The notes under the pieces: model-generated | What the model saw: the letters and a program-made list of their open reading frames with translations, nothing else | The model's database searches: none | What the model was told of the DNA's origin: nothing | Source: Bacillota bacterium | GTDB taxonomy: Bacteria > Bacillota > Dehalobacteriia > UBA4068 | NCBI GenBank assembly: GCA_009778255.1 | Contig: WRKD01000195.1 | Span: forward strand, 1 to 15,862 | DNA: 15,862 nt | Direction: 5' to 3' | Position numbers and translations under genes: made by a program | Shown here: piece by piece, positions 1 to 5,327 of the stretch | Position numbering within the stretch: position 1 is the first letter of the stretch | How the letters are laid out: each line of letters begins with the position of its first letter

Positions 1-851
1 CCTGGGACGCCCTTACGAAAATTGCGGCTGAAGTACTGCAAGTGCCTATGTCCATGGTGGGTCTTTCCCCAGCGGAAACCAAAAATACCGGCTACGATGT
101 ATGCACCCATGCCACGCGCGGTGTATATTGCGGCGGCGCGGCGGTGTATCATGTAGCTACCAAGGTCAAAGAAAAGCTGCTGGAATTCGCAGGCCGCCTC
201 ATGGATGAGCATCCCTATCAATTGGAGCTGATCCGCGATGAGGAATTGGGCCAGGGCGTGGTCTACGCCAAGGGATATCATCAAAAGAAAATGACTATCG
301 GCGAAATTGCCAAGATAGCTCAAATTAATAGCTGGGGCACTATCGCCTATACGGATAGCTATCGCCAGAAGAACTGCCCGCCTTGTTTTACCACGCATTT
401 TGTGGAAGTAGATGTTGATATGCATACCGGCGAGGTGACTATACCCAAAGTGCTGCTGTACGGGGATTGCGGCGTGGCTGTGAATCCGGATTTGATGGCC
501 GGACAATTGATCGGCTCCTTCAACCGTGGTCTGGGTTATACTCTTTATGAAGATTTACCTTTCGATGTTTTAACTGGTATGCCGGCTAATAAAGGCTTGC
601 TGGTAGATTATAAAATGCCCACTTCCGTAGAGATGCCCAAAATAGAAAATGTACTTGTGCGCTTAACCGATACTTACGAGCCTTCCGGTCCTTTTGGGGC
701 AAAGGGCATTGGCGAAGCGGCGCTGGCTTCCGTGCAGGCGGCTATTGCCAATGCTATCTATAACGCCGTGGGCATACGTTTTAATAAGCTGCCCATTACG
801 CCGGAAGTTATGCTGAAAGCACTTAAAGAAAAAGAGGTGGCCGCAAAATGA
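1..851 (+). CDS. Molybdopterin-binding subunit, xanthine dehydrogenase family (C-terminal part)
   Basis: The 5' end lies outside the window; the reading frame is open from base 3 and stops with TGA at 849-851. The visible 282 or so residues match the C-terminal Mo-cofactor domain of xanthine dehydrogenase / CO dehydrogenase large subunits. A segment with DCGVAVNPDLMAGQ is the usual region before the last cofactor-binding stretch. The motif PFGAKGIGEA contains the conserved active-site glutamate (codon 714-716), the general base of this family. The subunit would hydroxylate its substrate at the Mo centre and pass electrons to the [2Fe-2S] and FAD subunits encoded just downstream. The stop overlaps a small ORF starting at 848 (ATGA). 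Its C-terminus resembles, but is clearly diverged from, the complete large subunit at 10184-12472. The substrate cannot be told from this fragment. Confidence 0.93.
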   Translation, partial: WDALTKIAAEVLQVPMSMVGLSPAETKNTGYDVCTHATRGVYCGGAAVYHVATKVKEKLLEFAGRLMDEHPYQLELIRDEELGQGVVYAKGYHQKKMTIGEIAKIAQINSWGTIAYTDSYRQKNCPPCFTTHFVEVDVDMHTGEVTIPKVLLYGDCGVAVNPDLMAGQLIGSFNRGLGYTLYEDLPFDVLTGMPANKGLLVDYKMPTSVEMPKIENVLVRLTDTYEPSGPFGAKGIGEAALASVQAAIANAIYNAVGIRFNKLPITPEVMLKALKEKEVAAK

Positions 852-1029
852 ATGGTGACGATATCCTAATCTTTGAGCATAGAACTCAAGAATACTATCG
901 TGAGGAAGTGTACCGACAGCTTGTCAGAGCAGAATTAGAGAAATCAAAACAGAGGCTGCTGACCCCAATACGAAATGCTTAACACACAATGATGTATTGA
1001 CGAAGCTTAGGCAGCAGAGAGAAGGGTGA
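848..1029 (+). pseudogene. Frameshifted small antitoxin-like gene
   Basis: An ATG at 848 overlaps the upstream stop and opens a 44-codon frame that ends at TAA 980-982. From about 955 the adjacent frame carries what looks like the natural continuation, reading ADPNTKCLTHNDVLTKLRQQ and closing at TGA 1027-1029. Joined near 950-960 the two parts give a roughly 60-residue charged, helical protein. The tail pattern (LTHxDVLxKLRQQR) recalls the C-terminus of small type II antitoxins. That family assignment is inference from general appearance. A one-base indel would explain the split. There is no Shine-Dalgarno other than sequence inside the upstream gene, so expression would depend on coupling. 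It separates the Mo subunit from the FAD subunit of the same operon. A related C-terminal remnant is seen at 6792-6822. Confidence 0.5.
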
Positions 1030-1116
1030 CTGAAATACAGCGGCTTACATATCTATGTATGTGATTAAGGCATTGTAAGAGTGAGTATTGATGCCAATGT
1101 AGGAAAGGAGTAAAAT

Positions 1117-2007
1117 ATGAACACACGCATACTGGCGGTGGAATATGAGTATCTGGCCCCCACCACTATAGATGAGGTTTTAGATATTCTGGCGGAAAAG
1201 CAGGGAGTAAGGATACTGGCCGGCGGCACGGATTTGATCGTCAAGTTGAAAACGGCCGAGGATTTTCCTATAGAATATATGCTTGATATCAAGCGAGTAA
1301 CCGCTTTGGATTATATCCGCTACGATGATCAGGAGGCCATGCTGCATATCGGCTCCACGGCTACCCTGTCCCGCATAGAAAAGGACGCCACGGTACGGGA
1401 AAAATATCCCGCTCTGGCTGAAGCCATTCATCTGATGGCAGCTGTTTCCGTGCGTAATATGGGAACCATGGCGGGGAATATCTGCAACGCTTCCCCGGTG
1501 GCGGATAGCGTTATCCCGGCTATCTGCTATCAAGCTGTTCTAACACTAACGGGTAAAAGCGCTTCCCGCCAGGTACCGCTGCACGAATTCTTCCTCGCTC
1601 CCGGCGTAAGCGTGATCAGGCCGGAGGAACTTCTGACGGATATCGCCCTACCCCTACCCAAACCGGGCACAGGCGCGGCCTTCGTGAAGAAGACCCGCGT
1701 GAGGCCGGATATCGCCAAAATCAGCATCGGCGCGTTGATCGAACATGAGGGGGATACCGTTACAGCCTGCCGTATTGCCATGGCTGCCATCGCCGCTACT
1801 CCTGCTTATCTTAAAGCTGTAGGGGAGAGCATGGTGGGTCATAAGATGTCGGAGGAGCTGATAACTGCCACGGCTGCTTTGGCAGCCCGTAGCATCAAAC
1901 CCATCGATGATAACCGCACCACCGCAGAATACCGGACGCATATTGCGGAGGTAATGACAGCGGATGTGCTGCACGAAGCCTGGAAAAGAGCGGGGGGTGA
2001 ACTGTAA
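1117..2007 (+). CDS. FAD-binding subunit of molybdenum hydroxylase (xanthine dehydrogenase / CoxM type)
   Basis: This 296-residue protein has the normal length for the family. The first FAD pyrophosphate-binding motif AGGTDL is at residues 35-40 and the second, RNMGTMAGNICNASPVAD, at 113-130. The rest (from about residue 180) fits the C-terminal flavoprotein domain of CO dehydrogenases. It would take electrons from the [2Fe-2S] subunit and hand them to NAD+ or another acceptor in the cytoplasm. The ATG at 1117 is preceded by AGGAAAGGAG (1101-1110) at good spacing, and residue 13 onward fits the conserved start of the domain. The stop overlaps the next ATG by one base (TAATG), so the two subunits are translationally coupled. 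It is more GC-rich than the genes after 2475. Confidence 0.95.
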   Translation: MNTRILAVEYEYLAPTTIDEVLDILAEKQGVRILAGGTDLIVKLKTAEDFPIEYMLDIKRVTALDYIRYDDQEAMLHIGSTATLSRIEKDATVREKYPALAEAIHLMAAVSVRNMGTMAGNICNASPVADSVIPAICYQAVLTLTGKSASRQVPLHEFFLAPGVSVIRPEELLTDIALPLPKPGTGAAFVKKTRVRPDIAKISIGALIEHEGDTVTACRIAMAAIAATPAYLKAVGESMVGHKMSEELITATAALAARSIKPIDDNRTTAEYRTHIAEVMTADVLHEAWKRAGGEL

Positions 2008-2474
2008 TGAAAAAACACGCTATTATTTTGAAGGTAAACGGCAAAGCCCACGATCTGGTGGTGGAAAGTAACGAGCTGCTCCTTAATGTGCTGCGCGATA
2101 AGCTATATCTTACCGGTTCCAAATACGGCTGCGGCATCGCCGAATGCGGCGCCTGCACCGTTCTGGTAGATGGCCAAAGCGTGCTGGCCTGCATGATACC
2201 GGCGGTAGCCGCCCACGGCTGGGATATCGTAACCGTGGAAGGCTTGGCCCAAGGGGATCAGCTTAACCCGGTACAGCAGTCTTTTATCGACAACGCGGCC
2301 ATCCAATGCGGCTTTTGCGTGCCCGGCATGGTAGTGACCTCCACCGCCCTGCTGAACGAAAACCCCCATCCGGATGAGGATTATGTGAAAGATTATTTAC
2401 GCGGCAATTTCTGCCGCTGCACCGGCTATATAGCCATGGTAAAATCTGTACTGGATGCGGCGGAAAGGAAATGA
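2007..2474 (+). CDS. [2Fe-2S] iron-sulfur subunit of molybdenum hydroxylase
   Basis: This is a 155-residue protein with both [2Fe-2S] clusters of the family. The plant-type ferredoxin cluster uses Cys42, Cys47, Cys50 and Cys62 (CGIAECGACT...C). The C-terminal helical-bundle cluster uses Cys101, Cys104, Cys136 and Cys138 (QCGFCVPG and NFCRCTGY). It relays electrons from the Mo subunit to FAD. Its start codon overlaps the stop of the FAD gene, so no separate ribosome site is needed. Bases 2332-2471 are repeated at about 91% identity at 3167-3303, downstream of a toxin-antitoxin cassette. The gene itself is intact and ends at TGA 2472-2474; no terminator is visible before the AT-rich spacer. Confidence 0.96.
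   Translation: MKKHAIILKVNGKAHDLVVESNELLLNVLRDKLYLTGSKYGCGIAECGACTVLVDGQSVLACMIPAVAAHGWDIVTVEGLAQGDQLNPVQQSFIDNAAIQCGFCVPGMVVTSTALLNENPHPDEDYVKDYLRGNFCRCTGYIAMVKSVLDAAERK
2332..2474 (+). repeat. Direct repeat copy 1: 3' end of the [2Fe-2S] gene
   Basis: The last roughly 140 bases of the [2Fe-2S] gene, from TAGTGACCTCCACC on, recur 835 bases downstream at 3167-3306. By hand I count about 12 mismatches in 135 bases, nearly all at third codon positions. Only two amino acids change (Ala to Thr, Ile to Val), and the stop comes one codon earlier in copy 2. The repeat flanks the relB/yoeB module. The pattern suggests divergence under selection before the copies came together, not a fresh duplication. 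Confidence 0.9.
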
Positions 2475-2568
2475 TGCTGAAGTGTGTCAAACTATGGCAG
2501 CTGTTCGTTTGTTAAAAAAATAAGTCAACTACCTAATTAAAAGTATTTATAGGCACATTGATAATTTG

Positions 2569-2610
2569 TAAAGATATTGTATTGACAACATCTTTATGCT
2601 TATATATAAT
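2569..2610 (+). promoter_or_regulatory. Consensus sigma-A promoter with palindromic operator for relB/yoeB
   Basis: TTGACA at 2582-2587 and TATAAT at 2605-2610 are separated by exactly 17 bases, a perfect consensus. Covering the -35 box is a 28-base palindrome: TAAAGATATTGT (2569-2580), four central bases, then ACAACATCTTTA (2585-2596), with one mismatch in 12 pairs. RelB-type antitoxins are known to repress their own promoter by binding such palindromes. That this is the operator is inference from position. Transcription would begin near 2617. Confidence 0.82.
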
Positions 2611-2634
2611 GGAGGCAGAAAGGGTGTGGTAAAT

Positions 2635-2907
2635 ATGTCTCAGGTTTTGGTAAATATAAGAATGGATGAAGATTTAAAAAAGTCGATGGAAAAAATTTGC
2701 CAAACGCTTGGAATGAACATGACTACGGCGTTTACGATTTTTGCGAAAAAAATGACTCGTGAGAAACGCATACCATTTGAGGTTTCGATTGATCCGTTTT
2801 ACAAAGATAACAATATTGCCGCGATAGATGAAGCTGTGCGGCAAATAGAACGCGGTCGGGTGGTTATAAAAACACTTGAAGAATTAGAGGCTATGGAGCA
2901 TGAATAA
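2635..2907 (+). CDS. relB: RelB/DinJ family antitoxin
   Basis: This 90-residue protein has the ribbon-helix-helix start typical of RelB/DinJ antitoxins. A strand (VLVNIRMDEDLK, residues 4-15) is followed by two helices around LGMNMTTAFTIFAKKM. The acidic C-terminal half, with AIDEAVRQIERGR, would wrap the toxin. I chose the ATG at 2635 because the in-frame ATG at 2596 lies upstream of the -10 box of the consensus promoter and could not be in the transcript. A GTG at 2626 is the only other candidate. The gene overlaps the toxin gene by 8 bases. It should neutralise the YoeB toxin and repress the operon. Base composition is clearly lower in GC than the enzyme genes upstream. Confidence 0.9.
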   Translation: MSQVLVNIRMDEDLKKSMEKICQTLGMNMTTAFTIFAKKMTREKRIPFEVSIDPFYKDNNIAAIDEAVRQIERGRVVIKTLEELEAMEHE

Positions 2908-3160
2908 GCTGACTTTTGCAGAAAGAGCGTGGGAAGAGTATCTATACTGGCAGGCAAACGACAAAAAAACGTTACGGCGTATAAACCAATTGCTAAAGGA
3001 TATTGCCAGGAATGGCAACGATGGAATCGGTAAACCGGAACCACTTCGTTATCATGAGAGTTGGAGCCGACGTATTGATGATGTCAATAGGCTTGTTTAC
3101 AAACTAAAAGCCGATGGTTCGGTAGAGATAATACAATGCAAAGGGCATTACGATGATTAA
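2900..3160 (+). CDS. yoeB: Txe/YoeB family mRNA interferase toxin
   Basis: This 86-residue protein matches the YoeB length and plan throughout. It has WEEYLYWQ near the N-terminus (residues 11-18), GKPEPLRY at 44-51, WSRRIDDVNRLVY at 55-67 and CKGHYDD at the end. The residues known for YoeB catalysis have counterparts at Glu47, Arg64, His83 and Tyr84, so the enzyme appears active. YoeB toxins bind the ribosome and cleave mRNA in the A site. The start overlaps the antitoxin's last codons, the normal order and coupling for these modules. The stop TAA overlaps an ATG at 3160 that opens the duplicated [2Fe-2S] fragment. Pairing of a RelB/DinJ antitoxin with a Txe/YoeB toxin is familiar in Firmicutes. 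Confidence 0.95.
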   Translation: MNKLTFAERAWEEYLYWQANDKKTLRRINQLLKDIARNGNDGIGKPEPLRYHESWSRRIDDVNRLVYKLKADGSVEIIQCKGHYDD

Positions 3161-3306
3161 TGTTTATAGTGACCTCCACCACTCTGCTGAACGAAAACCC
3201 CCATCCGGATGAGGATTATGTGAAAGACTACCTGCGCGGTAATTTCTGCCGCTGCACCGGCTATGTGGCTATGGTAAAATCTGTGCTGGACGCGGCGGAA
3301 AATTAA
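3160..3306 (+). pseudogene. 3'-terminal fragment of a [2Fe-2S] subunit gene (repeat copy 2)
   Basis: The frame from ATG 3160 to TAA 3304-3306 encodes 48 residues. All but the first three match the end of the [2Fe-2S] subunit, including NFCRCTGY with two of the four Cys of the helical-bundle cluster. The other six cluster cysteines are absent, so it cannot bind a cluster alone. Homology starts at 3167 (TAGTGACCTCC), directly after the yoeB stop. If bases 2332-3166 were removed, the 5' part of the upstream gene would join this end in frame and restore a complete subunit ending at 3306. It is either the remains of a paralogous gene or the 3' end carried in by the cassette. Confidence 0.9.
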
Positions 3307-3320
3307 TTGATAGTTAGCAA

Positions 3321-3360
3321 TTGATATTGTGTGTATCATGTGGTATATTGTACATACAAT
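3321..3360 (+). promoter_or_regulatory. Promoter and inverted-repeat operators for the RelB/PIN module
   Basis: TTGATA (3321-3326) and TATATT (3344-3349) are 17 bases apart, close to sigma-A consensus. Two inverted repeats cover them: TGATA (3322-3326) with TATCA (3334-3338), and ATTGT (3347-3351) with ACAAT (3356-3360). Arrangement over the -35 and -10 boxes fits autorepression by the antitoxin, which is inference. Transcription would start near 3356, just ahead of the Shine-Dalgarno AAGGAGG (3361-3367). Confidence 0.65.
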
Positions 3361-3375
3361 AAGGAGGTGTTGTGT

Positions 3376-3678
3376 ATGACGCTATCACAGTCAACAACAA
3401 TAAATGTACGTGTTGATGAATCAGTTAAGCGAAATGTTGAAATTTTATTTGATAGTATGGGTATGAATATCAGCACTGCGGTCAATGTATTTTTTAAACA
3501 ATGTCTTTTGGAAGAGGCCCTGCCATTTCAACCAAGAGCAAAACGCAGTAGTTCTCTTATAGAAGCCATAAGAGAAGCTCAAGAACAAGCCATCAAAAAC
3601 GAAACTTCAAATATGACTTTAAGCGAAATAAATGAAATTATTGCGGAAGTGCGTCAAGATAAGCGAGGCAAACAATGA
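3376..3678 (+). CDS. RelB/DinJ-like antitoxin paired with a PIN toxin
   Basis: This 100-residue protein has a ribbon-helix-helix N-terminus: strand STTINVRVDESVKRN (residues 6-20), then helices around SMGMNISTAVNVFFKQC. A charged C-terminal helix and a segment MTLSEINEIIAEVRQDKRG would contact the toxin. The ATG at 3376 has a textbook AAGGAGG (3361-3367) at 8 bases and begins at the usual place in the fold. The in-frame ATG at 3331 lies inside the promoter and is rejected. The stop overlaps the PIN gene start by four bases (ATGA). It is related in fold to the antitoxin at 2635 but differs in sequence, so the two modules are unlikely to be a recent duplication of each other. Confidence 0.88.
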   Translation: MTLSQSTTINVRVDESVKRNVEILFDSMGMNISTAVNVFFKQCLLEEALPFQPRAKRSSSLIEAIREAQEQAIKNETSNMTLSEINEIIAEVRQDKRGKQ

Positions 3679-4070
3679 GAGGTGTGGTTATTGATACAAA
3701 TGTTGTTATTTCATCAACGCTTACATCTGAAGGCAATCCTCATAAAATAATGGAATTAATCTCTGAAAAGCATGTAAAACTCTATTATTCTTCAGCAATT
3801 CTGGATGAATACAAGAGGGTTTTAGCCTACAAAAAACTGAATATTTCAAATCAAACACAAGAAAAAATTATTGAGGAAATTGAAAAATTAGGAGTTTTGG
3901 TCGAACCAATTTCTAGCATAATACACTTGCTCCATGAAGATGACCGGATTTTCTATGACGTAGCCAAAGCTAGTCATGCAATTCTTGTTACAGGTAACCT
4001 TAAGCATTACCCTGTGGAACCAACTATTATGACACCGGCTGATTATTTGAAAAGTGAGTCTGTTTCCTAA
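3675..4070 (+). CDS. PIN-domain ribonuclease toxin (putative TA toxin, PIN family)
   Basis: The 131-residue protein begins with VVIDTNVVISS, the hallmark PIN start, with Asp7 as the first metal ligand. Other expected acidic residues are Glu45 (SAILDEYKRV) and Asp90 and Asp95 (EDDRIFYDVAKAS), followed by LVTGNLKHYP at 104-113. The Asn in TGN instead of TGD is normal for this PIN subfamily (TIGR00305 / COG1569 type). PIN toxins are metal-dependent RNases that cut mRNA, tRNA or rRNA; the target here is unknown. It overlaps the antitoxin gene by four bases. The usual partner of many PIN toxins is a VapB-type protein; here it is a RelB/DinJ-like one, an arrangement also seen in Clostridia. Confidence 0.9.
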   Translation: MRGVVIDTNVVISSTLTSEGNPHKIMELISEKHVKLYYSSAILDEYKRVLAYKKLNISNQTQEKIIEEIEKLGVLVEPISSIIHLLHEDDRIFYDVAKASHAILVTGNLKHYPVEPTIMTPADYLKSESVS

Positions 4071-4091
4071 ATATCTGTCATGTAACCCTTG

Positions 4092-4111
4092 GATTTACTG
4101 GTCGGTAAATC
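4092..4111. other. Small hairpin after the PIN gene
   Basis: GATTTAC (4092-4098) and GTAAATC (4105-4111) form a 7-bp stem with a 6-base loop, 22 bases past the PIN stop. No U-rich tail follows, so it is a poor intrinsic terminator. A second weak inverted repeat, AACAAT/ATTGTT, lies near 4142-4163. The spacer 4071-4182 otherwise shows nothing recognisable apart from AAAGGA at 4167-4172 ahead of the next gene. Confidence 0.35.
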
Positions 4112-4182
4112 TAGCGTGTTCAACAGTAGAAAAGAAGCGCAAACAATGCAAAAAACGATTGTTCGGAAAGGATTAATGCTTC

Positions 4183-4827
4183 ATGGACAATAACGGTATG
4201 AATTCAGATATAGCAAATTCACTGGCAGGATATATTGAATCCCTAAAGTCTATGAATAGAAACCTTATAAAAGCATGTGCTTTTGATGATGATCGTGATG
4301 ATTATGGGATACTAACAAAAACAGTTTTAGATATAATTAAAGAAATACCAAGATTAATTCCATATGAAGGTGTTAGAGGCAGTGAAGAACAAAAAATAAC
4401 TACCAAGAATGGTCTAATGGAATATAAGGATACAATTCCATATTTGGAAACCGAATATGAAACAATCTTAAAGGATAACTATGCTTTTTTAAGCAAGGTA
4501 AGAAAAATTAGAAATAAATTTGAACATGCTATGCATAAAAATATAGTACCCTATTCTGGAAGCGGATCTCAAATATATTTTGAAATAGGATTTATTATTG
4601 GTCAAGATAGCTTCGAGCTCAAAGCATGTGAGTTTATTCGTTTAGCAAAGCAATTAAACAAATTGTTTGCGAGTTTAGTGGATGACGTAAAAGACTATGC
4701 TAATAAAGCTGAAAAAACGGAATATTACTATTATAAGAAAATTGCAAAAATCAATTTTGCGGATTTTAATGATATTTACGATAGTGAACTACTAAGGAAA
4801 ATTGGAAGAGTAATATTTGAATGCTAA
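4183..4827 (+). CDS. Hypothetical protein with HEPN-type RX4H motif
   Basis: I do not recognise this 214-residue protein as a named family. It is low in GC, Lys/Glu/Asp/Tyr-rich and largely helical, with no signal peptide or membrane segment. The segment VRKIRNKFEHAMH at residues 106-118 carries Arg110-X4-His115, the signature of HEPN RNases, with the following helix as expected. A variable loop with a likely strand (SQIYFEIGFII) follows, then more helices with a Tyr run (EYYYYKK). HEPN proteins often serve as toxins or defence effectors, and the flanking genes are all toxin-antitoxin types, which supports but does not prove such a role. The ATG at 4183 has AAAGGA 10 bases upstream. No partner antitoxin is directly adjacent. 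HEPN membership is inferred from one motif and helicity. Confidence 0.6.
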   Translation: MDNNGMNSDIANSLAGYIESLKSMNRNLIKACAFDDDRDDYGILTKTVLDIIKEIPRLIPYEGVRGSEEQKITTKNGLMEYKDTIPYLETEYETILKDNYAFLSKVRKIRNKFEHAMHKNIVPYSGSGSQIYFEIGFIIGQDSFELKACEFIRLAKQLNKLFASLVDDVKDYANKAEKTEYYYYKKIAKINFADFNDIYDSELLRKIGRVIFEC

Positions 4828-4889
4828 GGAATAATTCTCCATTACGATCACCCATAGTTCACGCTTTATTGAATTATTCAGGGGATTAA

Positions 4890-5201
4890 ATGACTGATAC
4901 CATCTACTCAATTGAGGGAATAAAAAATGTTGTTGCTCCAATTGCGCAAAAATATGATGTTGAGCGTGTGTATTTGTTTGGCTCTTACGCCAGAGGGGAA
5001 GCAACTGATACAAGTGATCTTGATTTCATAATCGATAAAGGACGGCTTCGCGGTCTTGTGCTGGCCGGAATGCTGGGGGATCTGCAGGAAAACTTTAGCA
5101 AAAATGTTGATCTGATAACTTCATAAAGCATAGCCCAGAATAGTTTCTCAAGCTTTAAGCAGAATATAGCTAAGGAACTGGTCGTCATTTATGAACAATA
5201 A
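4890..5201 (+). pseudogene. mntA: MNT-type nucleotidyltransferase antitoxin with in-frame stop
   Basis: The frame from ATG 4890 (AGGGGA at 4880-4885) encodes a minimal nucleotidyltransferase. It shows LFGSYARGEATDTSDLDF, with Gly31-Ser32 and the Asp43-X-Asp45 catalytic pair. Such MNT proteins add AMP to a HEPN toxin and silence it. After DLITS a TAA at 5124-5126 stops the frame at 78 residues. The same frame goes on for 24 codons, ending with ELVVIYEQ and TAA 5199-5201, the ending expected for this family (…VLIYE). So a nonsense mutation has most likely removed the last quarter. All active-site residues are in the surviving part, and partial function cannot be excluded. The full-length frame overlaps the start of a hepT remnant. 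Confidence 0.8.
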
Positions 5202-5259
5202 AGATTTAAGCGTCCTTAGACATATTTTGAATTATTGCCAACCATTAAGTCAAGATTAA
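5191..5259 (+). pseudogene. hepT: Truncated HepT (HEPN, DUF86) start
   Basis: ATG 5191 overlaps the end of the MNT frame, exactly where the HEPN partner normally starts. The first 16 residues, MNNKDLSVLRHILNYC, match the N-terminal helix of HepT/DUF86 proteins. Similarity ends at about 5240, where a perfect inverted repeat begins, and the frame stops at 5257-5259. The catalytic RX4-6H region is gone, so the toxin is dead. Loss of the toxin would relax selection on the antitoxin and explain its nonsense mutation. Confidence 0.6.
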
Positions 5260-5292
5260 TATAAAAATTATATTCTAATCTTGACTTAATGG
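5242..5292. repeat. Perfect 17-bp inverted repeat with AT-rich centre
   Basis: CCATTAAGTCAAGATTA (5242-5258) and TAATCTTGACTTAATGG (5276-5292) are exact reverse complements. The 17-base centre contains a further ATATAA/TTATAT pairing, so nearly the whole 51 bases can fold. The left arm begins where hepT similarity stops. The right arm holds TTGACT, a possible -35 box for the ATPase gene. There is no U-tract on either strand. It could be an excision footprint, a MITE-like remnant or a regulatory hairpin. Confidence 0.85.
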
Positions 5293-5309
5293 CCAATATG
5301 TGATAGCAT
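5281..5309 (+). promoter_or_regulatory. Possible promoter for the DUF4143 ATPase gene
   Basis: TTGACT (5281-5286) and TAGCAT (5304-5309) are 17 bases apart and upstream of GAGGTGA (5316-5322) and the ATG at 5328. The -10 box matches only four of six consensus bases, so this is tentative. The leader would be very short. Confidence 0.35.
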
Positions 5310-5327
5310 GACCTCGAGGTGAGCAGA

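Noticed and set aside
2596..2634. Upstream ATG as the relB start
   Set aside because: It lies upstream of the -10 box of a consensus promoter and so outside the expected transcript.
5124..5126. In-frame TAA in the MNT gene as programmed readthrough
   Set aside because: No supporting context is visible, and the partner toxin is destroyed, so decay is the simpler reading.
5242..5292. Inverted repeat as an intrinsic terminator
   Set aside because: The stem is AT-rich with a 17-base centre and there is no U-run after either arm.
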